Assembly: GCA_013399875.1 (NCBI GenBank)
Contig: VXAZ01001058.1
Coordinates: 950,823-1,014,822, forward strand
Length of the DNA stretch: 64,000 nt
Source of the DNA: Gymnorhina tibicen
Taxonomy: Eukaryota; Chordata; Aves; Passeriformes; Artamidae
Direction of reading: 5' to 3'
The notes beneath the pieces were generated by a model. That model ran no database searches. It was given only the letters and a program-made list of their open reading frames with translations, and had not been told where the DNA came from. Within the stretch, counting starts at the first letter, position 1. Each line of letters opens with the position of its first letter. The position numbers and the translations under genes are program-made. Positions 39,411-53,900 of this stretch are shown piece by piece.

Positions 39411-39485
39411 TTCTTACTGACACGGGGAACCCCAGGGTGAAGAGATTTGCCCAGAGTCACTGCAAATCTATGGCAAAACCCCACT
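39411..39485 (+). mobile_element. Ancient SINE-like (MIR-type) remnant, tentative
   Basis: The blocks GGTGAAGAGATTTGCCCAGA, GTCACTGCAAATCTATGGCA and AAACCCCACTGTG match, in order, the conserved core of MIR-type SINEs (pay-off phrases GCCCAAGGTCAC and GTGGCAGAGC). The resemblance is from memory and the copy is degraded. It lies 1.2 kb beyond the TMEM132D poly(A) site. Confidence 0.35.
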
Positions 39486-42400
39486 GTGCAGGATCCCGAG
39501 AGGGAATTGTGGCCACCTGTATGCAAGCAAACCCTCTTAATTAATCTGCTAATAGCAGAATAAATCAACTTCCTATGGAGGTTTTGCATGTGTGTATCTG
39601 TTGGGGGGGTGTTTTGTACATTCCCTTTTTGCACTGCACAGGGCCCACACTTCCAAGCAAAACCTTCTGCACCTTGGAGCATCCCAGGGGAGGAAGTTTG
39701 TGTTTCAGGCAATCAGCTGAGATCCCAGCTGGCAAACGAGGGGCCTAAACTCTATTCCCCATCATTAAAGCAGTGATGGTGTTTAGCTGCTGCATACACA
39801 CAATGTTTTGCAGCTGTGGCTCCCATTGGCAGTCTCTTGAACCTGATAAAGAGCCCTGCTGACAGCAAGCAGTCTCCTGTGAGAATTATTAATTACCTTA
39901 TTGTTTTCTTCTTTGCAGTTGCCTCTTTTATTTTCATGTTTGAGTCTCTCTTCCTGGGAGTAGACTGATAGAGGCATGTTAAAAAAAAAAAAGAAAATTT
40001 ATCTGTTACAGTTTGGTTCTTTTTAGAGACTTTATGCATGAATACTATCAGGAGTAGAAACTTGATGGTCTTATAAATCAGGTAAGCTGGTTCTTTGCTC
40101 TCTTCCTTCATTTTAAAAGCTTCCCCTTCAGCAGTCTTAAATATATGGTGGTTTAGACCCAGCTGCATTAATACACCAGTGAATTCAAAGTCTGAGCAAT
40201 GCAGCTAAATAACTGGTTTGAAACAAGGCTTCTCTGGAGCTAAGTGACTTGAAAAACCAGAATAGGGATTAAATCTGTGTGCAGCCTGCACCAAGTAGCT
40301 CTAGAAACTCCTTTCACACCTCGTTTCCATAATGAATGGGACGTAAATGGAATGAGCACACCCGAGAGTCTTTAGTTCAGCTCTGTGTATGTTCAGTTTC
40401 TCCAAGACTGCCAGTCCTCAGTCTCCGGTGGCCTGAGGAGCTGTTCTGCTGTGGCAGCTCCCAAGTGAGAGCTAAAGGACTCGTGTACCACAGCCTGGAA
40501 GAGCCTTTCACGTGTGTCACTGAGGAGGGAGCGCTGGCTGGACTCACGCTTGTATTGATCAAAGTCCAGCAAGCATCACTGAGGAATTAGCTCAGGGAAG
40601 GAGCTATCACTGCCAAGTGGTGCGTTTAGAAAATGCCTCAAGCATTTAAAAAACCTCCCAGAGATGAATTTATTTAGTCCTGAAAGCCCAGGAACTCTGC
40701 CACGTATGTCTACATGTTTATTGTGGTACCAGAGCCCATCCCTGCACAGCCCTGGAGCACCGCAGCCACACATCTTACTGCCTGCAGTGCAATGCCTGCC
40801 ACCAAAAATCAGAGCTGTGCTACTGCCAGCCCTCCCCGTCAGAAACACGAAGGGTGAGGGACCCATGAGGAGGAGGAGAGGCGTGTCCTGCAGGACAGGT
40901 ACACGGTGCCAGCCTGAGCTCCCCACGCAGCACGAACCGTTCCTCACTGCCGCGTCTGGCTGCAGCTTGAGCTGTCCCCTGAGGACAGGAGAGCTCTAAA
41001 CCACGTCAGGGTATCACCTGCAAAGTGCCGAGGAGACAGAATTTGCGTTCTGCTTCCAGTTCATTTCTGTTTGAAAACTCCCAGGTGGGCCCTGCTTGTG
41101 CACCTACCCCAGCCATATGCTGAAGCACCGTTCTGAACGGGTGTTTGGCTTCCAACACCCATCACCTTCCTCATGCATAAATAATGCTCCTTCCCGCTGA
41201 AATCAGTGATGTGCTGTTGGGCTTCTTGGTGAGAGCTTAAACAGGTGAAGCTCAGAACTGGCAGCACTAATGGCCTGAGGAGAGCAGAGCACCTGGTCCT
41301 GTTCCATCCTCGGGAGCATCAGAAGGGCCAAGGTCACACAAGTCAAGCAAGTGGGCCTGAAACAGGATCCTTTTCTACCTTTTTGCTGATGGGATATGAA
41401 GACCTCTGTCAACAAATCCTTCATTATGCAGGCTCCCTGCTCCGGCTCCGTGAGGAACAGCAAATTAAGCAGCCCACGAATGTAATATTAATGGCTGGAG
41501 AAGCAGCAGTGCTGCTCTGTTTGTGTGTACTGCCAACACTCATTAGGAAACCCCCATCACAGTGCGAAGATGGCTGGTGGATTACACACGACAACTTCTG
41601 CCACCATCTCCGAGCAGCCCGGGGAGCCTGGAGGGACACGAATGCCCCGAGTCACGTTGGCTTGCACCGGCCCAGAACTCGCTGGCTCCTTGGTGCTGTG
41701 GGTGCAGATGGGGCCTCCTGTCGTGCTCCCTTCTGCAGCCACAGACCCTGCTCCAGCTCTGCTCCCTGCTGGGCTGAGCCTGGGTACCAGAACTCCGTGG
41801 CACCTGGCAGAGCCCAGGTCGGTGTCCCCGGCACCAGAATGCTGCAGCTTTGAAGTGTAACAGGGACTGTGCTTATTCATGTTCAGGCCTGTGTTCCCAG
41901 TAATTAAATTAGCCTTTCTTACAGTCAGTTAATACTCTAATGACATAAAAACCGATCCAAGGAGCTTCACCACTCAGCCCTGATGATACGAGACCGCAAA
42001 AATGACTGAGTCCCATTTTCAACATTTTACTGAGCTCGGTAAGTGCAGATGAGCAGAGAGGAGACATAAGGACAGAAGAAAGGGGGCTGTCCTTCCACTC
42101 TCCCTGAGCACTGCTTAGGTCAGCACACTCTGGATGTGCCCAGCCCAGGATGATCTGTATCCATGAAGAATTCACCCACCAGTACAGTTGCATCTCATGC
42201 CTCCCTATTTCTTCAGCAAATCCTTTGCCTGATGACTGTGGACACACATTTTCTGTCCTGTTGTCATCAAGCCAAACCCCTAAATCACTGTGCTCCCCTT
42301 GGCCATTAATAACTTTTTACAGCTTTCTCCCATCAGTCCCCTCTCTCAGGCCTAATCAATAGCTCTGCTCTTAGCATTTGGCATTCCCTCCTGTTCTGCC

Positions 42401-44539
42401 CGTTAGGATACCAAGGTCAAAGCAGTCCCTCTTATGTTTCTCCCTTAAATAAGTGGCATCAGCCTGCAAAATAGTTTGCAATAGTGAAAAATCCCATATA
42501 TTGATCAGGTCTTGCTCTGTACCAAGCTCTCCACACAGCCTTGACTTGAATGCATCACTCAGTAATGTCTTTGCAAGAGCAATTCATGCAGCTGGGGAGG
42601 CATTTTTGGCAGGCTGCAAGTGCAGGCTCAGAAGGATTTTTTCATTGCGCTGCACAGTCCTTGCACAATCACCCCAGCCCCTGAAGAGCCATAGGATTTT
42701 AATCATCTCTTCTAATTGTTTTGTCCCCTCATCTTCTACAGAGCTGGTGTCCCCCACTCTGACTGCACCCGCGAGGAGGGACTTTAATTGCAGGGCTGCT
42801 CTTCTAACCCAATTGTAATGTGATTTGTGAGGCTGTTGGGATGATTGCTGCAAAGCAGGAGTGGAGGGGGAGGACAGACAGACAAGGTGAGCATCATTAG
42901 TCAAATCAGGCCTTAAACCAGGGGAAGTTTCCAGGTTTTGGAGCAAGAGTCAGGCCAGAGTACCAAAAAATTTGCAAACAGCTAAATTTTGCCACTCTGA
43001 TGCTCCTAAAGAAAATAACATCATCTCCTCCTTCGGAGTCACACCCTTACATCTTGAAAGCCTGGTTCAGCTTCTCACCCTCCCCTGCAGTGACCTGGGC
43101 TATAAACAGCCTCTCCTCCCGTTGGGGCGTAGGCTTGGAGCTCTGAAGGGGATGGAAAAGGGAAAAGCAGCAGGGAGGGGAAGAAAGGAGCAGAAGGGGA
43201 CGGGGATGGCTAAGCTGGGACTCGGGAGCACTTTGTAGCCTGCCCCGTTGGGGAGGGAACAGCAGGACACAAATCTCTGGGCTTTGTGAGGTGTCTGTCT
43301 GTGCTGCCAGCACCCAGCCCAGCCCTGGGACCAGCCCGAGCTGGGGGCACTGGTGCCATCTCCGGCAGCGTTTGTGGTGAGCCCAGTGTCCCCAGCTCAG
43401 CCTAGAGAGGGCCTGGGCTGTGCCCTCCCTGCCTCCTGTCCCCAGAGTCCATGTCCTGGGTGGAGAGTTGCTGGATTAACCAGGAGCTCCCAAGCTGCTG
43501 CCCAAGGGGGCTCGGGGGCGAATGCCCCTCACCCTCATCAGTGTAATCAGCTGCTGTGGCTTTGGATGGAGGCAAGGGGGGGGAGATTATGGTTTTCTAT
43601 TCCAAGGCAGCAGGAGGCCTTAAACAATACATACTTGTGTATTTCTGTGGATGTGCAGTCGTAGATGGGTGCCTTAGGTACATCCAGAGTCACCTGTCCT
43701 TGTTTCTGGCTCTTAATTCATTACTTGCTTACTACAGCTTCCCCACCCCCCATTTTAATATTTTCACTTACTGTACTTTAAAGAGCCAGAAATAGCTTGT
43801 CAGATTGAGACAGCTCTTGAGAAGTTTAATTTTCCTAATGCTTGTTGGAAATCCCCTTTCTGAATCTGCAGGAATATTAAGGTTCTTAGCATGAGCTGTG
43901 CAGAGAGGGAATTTGCAAGTAAAGCTGTCAGGGAATTGCAGCTGGGTTAGGAGAGGCTTGATGGACAGCATGATGGGTGCAGGATGTGTCTCCGAGGAGG
44001 GAAGGATGCCTTGGAGCCGTGGGTGGCAGAGCTGGAGCGGGTGGGGAAGTGCCAACCATTTGTTTTCTCCCTGCCAGACCTGGGGAACAGAATTAGACAA
44101 AATTAGAGCAGAGGCACACGGAGCGTTTACAAGCAAGGTAAGAGCTGTCACGGTTTTTGCTGCTGGTTCCCCACGTGGATTTGTGCTGTCGCTGTTCCTG
44201 GCTGTCCCAGCCGCAGGCGCTGGCTGTGCCCTGGCTCCTGGCTGTCACCGCCGGCGCTCCTGGGACAGCGGCCTCTGCAGAAGGTGTCCCCGCACCCGAA
44301 CAAGGGCAGCCCTCGCCTTTTGGGGTGCAGGGACAGGCCTAAAGGAGGCTTGAAGGAGAGCTGGGACAGCACTGTGCATGACCTGAGTGCTCGGTGCCGT
44401 CCCCAAAAGGCAGTGCCGCTCCTGGTGCGAACGTTCTTCATTCACGCAGAGAGGAAACCAAAAGGCGTTTTACAAAGAGCCGGGGAACAGCGAGTGTCTC
44501 ACAGCGGCTGGCAGGGACAGCAGGCACAGTCCCGCGGGA

Positions 44540-44920
44540 ACCTGGCAGGGCCTGGCTCCCGGTGCTCCGGCCCGTGCCACACGAGGGTCCCCGTGTCCCC
44601 AGGGGACCGCTGCCCTGCGCCATCGGGGCATCGCTCCACGGCCGCACCCGCACGGCCCGACCCGCAGCGCCCGTCCGTGCCCGCTCCGAGGGCTCTGCCG
44701 GGCACGGCTGGGACCGCGGGCACGGCCCCGAGCCCGGCCCCGAGCCCCGCTGGCCCCGGTCAGTGCGGCCGGAGCTGGCCCCGAGCAGGAGGCACAGGCC
44801 GGACACGGGCTGCCGCAGGTGGTTCTGAGAAGGGCAGAGGAGGGCGAGGGGCAGTGCCAGGCCAGTGCCCCTCCCCGGCTGGCACCGTGGGCTGCCCGGG
44901 AGTTGCAGGCTGCAGGGCTG
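44540..44920. promoter_or_regulatory. Intergenic CpG-rich island (candidate)
   Basis: About 380 bp of extreme GC content lie between the two genes, with dense CpGs at about 44625-44820. The surrounding intergenic DNA is AT-rich. This is the strongest CpG island in the window and has no known gene attached. It could be the promoter of an unannotated transcript or a distal regulatory element. Open frames across it in several frames and both strands are a by-product of few AT-rich stop codons. Confidence 0.45.
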
Positions 44921-47900
44921 TGTCCAGCCCCTTCCCTCCGCCCTAAGCAGAAGCAAATCGTTAAGTGAGATCAGAAGGGCTGATAATTCCTCCTCCTCCC
45001 CTTTTACCACCTGCTCTTTTCTTCCCGAGTGCCTGGCCTCAACGAATTACTGAAATTAAATATAGCAATTGAGGCTGCCCATTGTTCCCTGCTCTGTAAT
45101 GTGCCGGAGTGGCACCTTTGTATTCATTCAGCCATCCCATCTCCTCGGATGTGCTGCTCACACAATGGTTATTGTTGTAGAGGGGACCTGGAATGAGCTC
45201 CTGCATTATTCACTTCATTTATTTTGATACAATATTTGGAGCCACTTCATTAAATTCTCTTACAATGTCCTGTCATTTTTCCCCCGTCTCCTTGCCAGTG
45301 CCTGGCTCATACAGATAATGCAGCAACAACAATGTGGGGTGGGGGGAGGTGGGGAAATGGATTTGTTTTCTATAAAAGGGGAGAGCTATGAATTATTTGA
45401 CTTGCTGATCTGAGATTCCCTCTCTCTTCCCCTTCTCCCCTCAAAAAAAAAAAAAAGATGGGGGGGAACATCATTTTTGGGTAATAGATATAGGCAGTAA
45501 ATACTCAGGGCAGTTAAGTCTTGAGCAAAGAGAAAAGCCTCCAGCTTTACAGGCAGTGTGGGGAATGCAGAAGACAGGATATATAAACCCCTATTTACTA
45601 GCACTGAGAAATGAGCCCCTGTCTCCCTCACCTTTCAGTGTTTTCAATAAGTGCAGCAGATCAGTCTCGTTAATTGTTTTTGTTTTTAATGTTCCAAACG
45701 CTGTGATCTGAGGAGGGACTGATGGAACAGACTCTTCAGTGACTCAGGGACTGCTGTTCTCCTGGCATTGCAGAACGTGTCGGAGTTGCCAGGGATGTCA
45801 GGGAGCTTTCCTCCAGGTGTGGCTTGCAAATTGCTCCAGGGGAAGGCTTTGGCTCAGCAGTTCAGACTCTCCAGTGAGCAGGATGGATGCTGAAGAAGAG
45901 AGTTCCATGCAGTGGAGTTCAGAGAATTAACCCACTGCAATTCCTCCCAGGTTAGGTGGGGGTTTTTTGGGATTTCCATCCTGCCTCCTCACAACAACAG
46001 CGCACACAGTGCTTAGGGTGCAAAGGCAGAAGGGCTCCCTGCACGCACCCCTTGGCTGCATTTGAGCAGCTTTACAAGATCTGCTCTCCCCCAGGCTCTC
46101 CCCACACCCTGGGGGCTGTGCTGCTGCCTCCAGCGTTTCTGTGGCTGGTGCAATCGGGAGGGGTTTGTGTCTCCAGGTGAGGCTCCTGCTCTGCCTCCAC
46201 AGGTGCTTTCCATGAACACAGAACCGGCTCCCTGGAGCGGCAGAGCCGGCCCTCGGTAACTGCGTGTAATCAGGGAAGAGGTTTCACCTGTGTGGGCGTT
46301 TGTCTTTGCCCTTCATCAGCCAAAGCCAAAACACCTGAGGAGAGGTCAGCACTTGGAGTGGAAAGCAGACAGTAAACTGGAGATAACTCTAGAGCCCAGC
46401 AACTTAGGAACAATCAGCTGCAGTTTTACTGCACATTCTGTGGGGGAATGTGCTTTGTGGGACCATCCCTGGGTAAAGACTGCAGTGGAGGAATCGGTGC
46501 TGGAATCTTCCAGCAGTTAAGCCCGGAGGTCTCGAGCAGGAGCTGCAGAGGTGAGGAAACCTTGGCCCAGAGCAAAGGGAACCACACTTCCAGACTTTTG
46601 GGACAGCTGCTGTAAGTATGAGACAGAAAGAACTAATTGCGGTGGTGGGAATAGCGAATACTTGATTATTTATTATTTTCTGTGGTAGCAGCACTACCAA
46701 AAGCTTGTCATTGCCATGTGTGTATTTTCGGGACTGCAGAGAAGCTCTGGGCCACTGCAGCACCCACGAGCTGGGGTGCATGGACTCCTGCAGCCTCTAA
46801 TGCAGCCCTTTGCAGCAGCATAAATCTCCTCCTGTGGCACACCAGAGCTGCTGAACCAAAGCAGCCAAAACTCTTTTTTTTCCTAATCACTCTGTGGCCT
46901 GTTCCTCCTTCAGAACGTGCCTCTGCTGAAATATTGCCGTGCCCATAAATTCTGCGTGTACTGGGAGCGGTGTGATTATTTGGCTGTTGAGGCGGTGTTT
47001 GCCCCTCAGAGCAGAGCACGTTCATACCTGAGCCCTGGGTGATGATTCATTGATTGCAATTAGTCAGGAGGCTGGGGCGGCTCTTTGGAAACGAGTTGTT
47101 AACAGCAGCTTCCTTGTAAAGGTTATTGTTAATGATTTGATGTCTTGGTGGTGCTGGGTGGTCACTCCCGAGCAGGGAGGGCTCAGGGCTGCCTTTTTCC
47201 ACTCCTGAAGCCTCGACTTGCTGTGTGGTTGGTTTGTTGGTTTTTCTCGAGCTTTTCCATACAGAGATGAATATTCAGTATAGCAGAAAATGCTTTGTTA
47301 TGTGGAATGTATTACCATAAATATTCTTTTTAAACCCTTCGGGAGGGTTTTTTTTTCTCTTTTAAATAACTTTAAGTAAAGCTGGACTCAAAAGGATTCA
47401 TTTGCAGCTGTTCAAATTAACTTTTTCTGGTGGAAATAATAGAGGTGGATGATTAAAATGAATATTTTACAGATTTTTTGGTAAGGGAATTTACAATCCA
47501 CATGTTAGTTTACTTCAATTTAGGTTACCTGGGAAAGGGCTAATAAGGAACACAGCCTGTGCTCCCAGCCTCCAAAGGCAATTTGTTATGTTAATAGATT
47601 GACACTTAAATATTTGGTGTGGAAGAGAAAAAAGAACATTTCACTGGCTGCAGCACAAACCAGGCTTGGAGTCACTCATGATCTTTATGTAGAAGTCAGT
47701 GAAACGTTTACTGGAAAGCAGAGGTTTATGTGACAGAAGTCTGCTGCTGTTGAAATACAGCTTCCCATCAATGTCACCACAGAGCGATACTCCACGGAGC
47801 TTTTCCCTGTGTGACAATTACTTTAATTATCCGCGTGGCAGAAGAATTCTCGTCGCGTTTTCGGCACAAACACCGCTCCTGTGCGGCAGGTCCGGGTGTG

Positions 47901-50900
47901 TTAGAGCCTCGTGAGCCGTGCTGGTGGCACGGCTCTGCAGCCCAGCCTGGCGCCTCACCAGTGAGTGGCAGCTGCAGGAGCTCCCACAGAGGAGGGGCAG
48001 GACAGTGTTGTGGGCACGCAGGCACACATCCCTGGTCCCAAAGCATAAATTTGGCTTTGTTCCTCATTTTGGACTCAATTAAAATAATACCCCTCCTCAA
48101 ATCTTTCTTTTGGACTAAACCACGCCAGTCTGGCCGTAGTTGCTTTTCTCTAGCGTTGCATTGTCTTGCTGGATGAGTGGTCTTTGAGCCCGCTCCTTTA
48201 ACCCTGGGGTTTTTTGGTGGCTTCAGTTTGGTATTAAGGCTGGAAACTCTGCTTTGCATCCTCTGCTTTTAATCCAAATCAAGCAGTGGCAGTGGAACGG
48301 TGTGTTTGGAATAATTCTGTTTTCTCAGCAGAATACTGAGCCACAGCCTTAACCTTCCCAGTAGTTCATGGCAGTTGCAGCTGAGTTATTTGATTAAAAT
48401 ATTATTTCTCCCAGCTACTTGCAAGTGCTGCAGCAGTGTGATTTATCCTCATTGTCAGCGTGTGTTTGGTCTCTCAGACAGAATGAACTCACCGTTCATT
48501 TGGCACTAATGCCAAGGGAACGACTGCACTCCAAAATAATGGAGCCTAATATGCAGCAAAACATTTTGCTCGTGCAGTTGCATATAACACACAATGGCAA
48601 TCGTTTGGTGGCTCAGGGTGTCGGTCTGCTCCCCCTGGGAATGGGACTGGCAGGTTTTGTATCAGCCCAGAGTTATCCCCAGTCCGTGGAGGAGCTCGGT
48701 GTGTCCAAGGCCAGGGATGGAGATCTGAGCTCTGGGGTTACTCCTGTGCTGAGTGTTGTCACAAATAAATGACAACGTACGTGTCCCTTTTTCCTGCAAA
48801 ACCCGGCTTTCTCTGAATTTGGCCCGAAAAATGCTGGGGAGCTAAAGAGCTGGAACATGTCAATCGTGAGTTTTTAGGCAGCACTGAGAGTCGAGCGCCC
48901 AGTGTTGGGGCACAAAGGTCTGATTCCAGAGGTGCAGCACACGGCCAGTGTTCTTGACAGCCCCAGGGGGAGAGGGGAGCTCTGGTGAAATGAGGCCCTG
49001 GTGCCTCAGAAGAGACATGAAGGCTGTTTGTAGCCTGGCACCTCTCTGGCATTCTGCATTTCCCACATCTGAGCTCAAGGCCTAAGCCATTAGCGTCCTT
49101 CCACAGTGTCTTCGCAAAGCTTTTTAATTTTAATGACGTTTGCTTTTTCTTGCATTTCTTGACAAGATCCTGCCCCTTGACACATGTTGTTGAAAAGGTA
49201 GTTTTCACCTCTTGTGTATATGGATACTCAGTCACACATAAACCTTACTGTAATTTAATTTTAACACTGCCATAGCAACGTTTGACTTTTCTCATTTTAA
49301 GGAAAACCTCATTTATTTCTGATTAGTGGGCAGAGCAGTTCTAACCCTGGCCTGTGTTCCAGGGAAAACTGAAAATAAACAAAGGAAAAGCAGGGAAAGC
49401 ATCAGCAGCACATTCTCATTATTGCATTCATATTAAGGGGCTCTCTATTTTCCTCCCTCCCAACAGATGAAGCAACAAGGTTTTATTTAAAGTAATAAAT
49501 AAATCTTGCTCCGTCCTTAATGGCTCTGAGTTAATGCCTTGAGGAATAATCTGACTTATTTTCTCTAATTTTCTAAAGCAGAGCTGCAGCACAAATCTCT
49601 CCCACCAGTACAGCCGGATTGTCCCATCTTCCTCTGCAAACTGTGCACAGCTTGCTCCGAAAGCCTCCCCACCACACACGAGGGTGCCCCTGATCCTCCT
49701 GTTGGGGCAGGCGCCCGCCTCAGCTGTGAACTCTCCTGGCGTTTCTGACAGGGATAATTGTGGTGCTCTGGGGCACTTTTGGCCTTACCAAAAATAGATG
49801 GGAGGAGGGAGACGTGCATTTACAGGCACCACGAGGAGGGGGAGAACAGCATCTATTTTATGTGACAGCTTCTGAAAGAGCATCACAGAAGTGCCAGCTT
49901 CATCTCCAGGCTTTCATTTTTTTTCGCTTCCCATGATTAAATTTCTGTCTTCCCAGAAATCTCCCAGTATCAAGACACATTAATGGCAGTCCTTGCACGC
50001 ACGGTGTTTGTTTGAGTGGCAGCTGTGGGGGAGCAGGGATGGTTTTACACCGGGTGATGCCGAGCGACGCTTGGGGGAGGTGGCAGCGAGTCTGTTCTGC
50101 CTCCCTGTGCCTGCGAAGGGCAGCCCGGAGCCGGGCTGGGGCAGGTCCCTCCTCCTGCTCCTGCTGCCTCCTGGCAAAGTCCTGGCACGCAGCAGGAGAA
50201 AGGGCAGGAGCGGCTGCAGTGTGGCACAGCGTGGCCTGAGCCCTGCCTTCCCCTGGCTGAGCCCCAGCACATCCTGCTGTTCTGTGCACCCTGCAGGAAC
50301 AAGTGTTCTAATGTGGAAGGGACAGAGAAGTTCTCTCGTTTAGCTACAGCACAGTAACTAAACAGGTTCAGGATGCAGCAGGTAACCAGACAATGCTCCA
50401 GGGACACCTCGGAGCATTTCCCAAGGCTACGTGGTAAGAGATGTAATCAGTAAGAGATTAAACACAAACCAGAGACTGAGCTACAGGCTCTGAGAAAGGC
50501 TTTAAACCTGCTCAGAACAGTCATTTCTAGCATCGTACCGAGGTGAAGAAGAGAGTGAAGTGGTGTTAAAAGACGATGAATATTCAGAACATGTAATGCT
50601 GATGTTCTCCTGTTGCAGCAAATGGTTATTAAGTTTGTCCATTGCCTCTTTGCTGTGCTGTCCTACAGAAAGAGATGCAGCTTTGTTGCCTGACTTGTGG
50701 TGCAGCCTGTGGAATAACACAGGGCCAAGACAGCCTCACTCAAACCACGTCACAGAGCGTGAGGTGCTGGAAATCCCGGGGTGTGGGCAGCCCTGCAGTG
50801 GTAGCTGTGCAGTGCAAGGTGTGAACACCTGTACAAGCAGGAATTGATGCAGTTTTTAATGTGATTTCAGGTGAATTCTTACTTACCTAAACCTATTCTT

Positions 50901-53900
50901 AAAAGCAAAAAAACCTGGGAAGAAGCTAGGAGCTGTAAGGGATGGCAAAGGCCACACTCAGGGATATCTGCTTTTGATGTATTGCTCAAGTTAATTAAAG
51001 CTTTGGTAACTCAGTTCACCTCTCTAAAATAGCCACTGAAATAACAGTGTGGCTTTTCAATGGCAGGGATTAATTTTTGAAGCAGGAGAGGGGCATTTAG
51101 TTTCAATGGATGATGAAACTTGATGGAATCAGACAAATGAAATAAGTGACCTCTATCTGGCAAGGTTATACTTGTGGCTGGACTTGTGTCTTAAGCAGAT
51201 CTGAAGTGCACAGGAATGGGAACTGCACGTCGGAAGCACATTAAAATATCATGGAAGGGGTGCCAGCACTTGCTGCTGGAGCAGGAAGGGTTAAAGGGTG
51301 CTGCAGGGGGTGAATGCTCTTTCAGGTCAGGTGTCCACAACTGTGATTTCTCGGGGACCAGATGTTCTCTGCTGGTCTAATTAAGATGTATTATTTAATT
51401 TCAAACAAATGTTTTAAATGAGCTGAGTGGCAATGCTCTGGGGGAAGTGAATTTCTGGAGTCATTTTTTCAGGCACTGGACAAAACAAATGCTGGCCTAC
51501 ATTTTTTGGAAAGGATGTGACACTTCAAGTGCCCTCAATATTTGATACCTAAAATAGATGTCACAGGAATGACACGGAATAATTACTTGATGAAAATGTG
51601 CTTCATTTGGAGAGAATTAAATTGCAGATGATTATCCACCCCTTTGGAAAATGTAGATTGTTTCTTAAAAAATTAGGAATCCTGGTTTTTATTACAGTTT
51701 GCTCTTATATCAGTGACTGTGAGACTTTTAATAATTAGCTGCTTTCCTCTAATATTCTCAATGCAGTTAAGGCCCTGGAAGGTGAAGGTTTTCCTTTGTG
51801 TCAGGCAGAATTAAAGGCACCGAGGAACACTGGGACAGGTACAGGGCTGTAGGGACCTGCTCTTACATGAGGTTTAAGTTTCAGACATGAAAGGAACTGG
51901 GCTGGGACCGACCAGACGGAGGAGGGTGGAAGTGAAATAAATTCTGGAGTGATGAAATTACTTTGGACAACTTAATGAAAAAAAATGCTCAGATCCCAGT
52001 GAGCCATTAAATGACTGAATTCCACATGGAAGCACCCATCTCCTCTGACAAGCCTTTGACAAAACTGTTTCTTTATTTTCATGGGGAATGATTCCTGACC
52101 TAAAGATTAAAAAGACTGAGGGAAGAGAGGGACAGAACGAGTTATGAGCCCGAGAGACAGGAGAAAATATGTTGGAAGAGAAGACTGAAGTGCTCATGCA
52201 TTCACTGAACCTAAAGGGAGCATTTGCAGGTGTTTGGGTTGGTTAATACTCAGGCTAAATTGATGGGAAATGATTTGCAGAAGAGGCACAAATACTTTAA
52301 AATCTTCCAGTATCCATTTTAACATTTTTCTTTTACAATTTTAAGTCCTGATATGGTTGTAGCAAACCATCAACACTAAAGCAACTGCCTGGTGCCAGGC
52401 TGGAGCTCTGGGGTTCTGGAATGGAAACTCCAATGGCCAGCACCCCAAAAAATGGGAAAACTTACCCAGCATTAGTGTTCTTAGGGCAGACACTGGTTAG
52501 GCCTGAAGGAGAATGTAGAAACTAACTCTGAAAATTGGGATATGTGTGCTTTAAGGCTAATTAAAATGAAATCCTAACTCAGAAAGCTCCCATTGCACGT
52601 GGCTGGGTTTTGTCACACGCCACCAAATTGTCTCCAGTTCTGGGGTGACTGTGCCCAGAAAGGGACCAGCAGCGTGGTCCCCTTTGTACAGGTCCACTGC
52701 TTCCACAGTTCCCATGGATTCAATGGCAGAGTTAATTGCAAAATAAAATGCATGTAATTGGATTAATTAACAGTACATTTCAAGGTCCTGAAATACAGAA
52801 GTAGCCGTGGGGTAAACGCACAATGTAGGTTTTTCCTGCAAACAGAACGAGTGCTATTTTTGGAGCTGTAGCTGCATCTCATCGAGGTGTGCTTTGCTTT
52901 AAAAGCTGCTTGGGTAGGAGTGGGGCTTTGACGGGGAAGATAAATACTATAATTAGGGCTGCAGGACAACAAAAGGATTATTCTTACCTATAAAATCATT
53001 TGAGTGAAGTTGCTGGAAAGATAATTATACCCAAAACTGCTTGCATGAGTCTCATATTTTCCTTACAAGGACTTACAAGACTCATTGAATATTTATAGGC
53101 CTGGAACATAAGACTGGATGAAATTTAAAACATAAATCCCGTCGCAGTTTATGATGATGAAATTCCCTGCAGTTGTTGCCCCAACCTTTTAGCCTTCATG
53201 GCCAGGCTCCCTGTGGCAGAGCAGGAGCCCCTGTGATAAATGATCCCAGAGCTGACTGCCCTTGATTGATGAGTGCTGCCTCCTCTGACGACTGCACACA
53301 GTCCTGAGGGCTCAGCTCACCACGCTTTGGGTTGTTTTCCCTTCTTTTCCTTCATGCATCCCTTGCAGAAGGGCTGTTTGTGCTTCTGCTACGGTTATCA
53401 CATGCAAATGAGCATGCTGTTTCCCAGATGCAGATTTCATATTTATAGATTAAATACAGCCTGAAAAATCATATGGTAATTACATTCTGAGGGTGTAGCA
53501 GAATTTCTCACTTGAACATATTTTGTTTTGCTGGGAATAGCACAAATTCCAGATCAATGTATTTATAGTTGCTTGAAGCTTGGTAATAAATGTATCAGGC
53601 TGCAGAAAAAGCTTCCTAATCATTACTATTACTAATCACCTACCATTAACTCAGTGCCTAGGCTTCTATCCCACATTCTGTATTTGTTTATTTGCTTTTA
53701 AAAACCTGTTTTTCTCAGAAGACAACCACTACTGTTGGAAGGGGAGTGGGGGGGTGGCTAAGGATCAAAGCCAATCAAGCAGGTTATCAGAAATAAGCTG
53801 GCAGAGGAGATCTCTGAGAGGTTTTGAGAGGAACGGGACTCCCTGGAGTTGGCTCCATTCGTTCGAAAAGTCCTTTTTGGTTTTTATTGCTCATGAAGGT

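Larger units (their letters stand above)
38256..44539. other. Intergenic region downstream of TMEM132D, first part
   Basis: No gene is supported. Contents are a 31-bp tandem repeat (38713-38789), a possible SINE remnant (about 39411-39485), another weaker SINE-like phrase near 41328-41372 (CCAAGGTCACACAAGTCA), and otherwise unique-looking sequence. Open frames up to about 200 codons occur (for example 41245-41853 on +) but show no recognisable domains, start context or splice structure. Confidence 0.65.

Noticed and set aside
41245..41853. 202-codon intergenic open frame on +
   Set aside because: No recognised domain, strong overlap with other-frame ORFs, and no promoter or poly(A) context. 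Treated as random.
44284..44946. 220- and 193-codon overlapping frames in the intergenic CpG-rich patch
   Set aside because: Three or more frames are open at once over very GC-rich DNA. The products are low-complexity Pro/Arg/Ala sequences.
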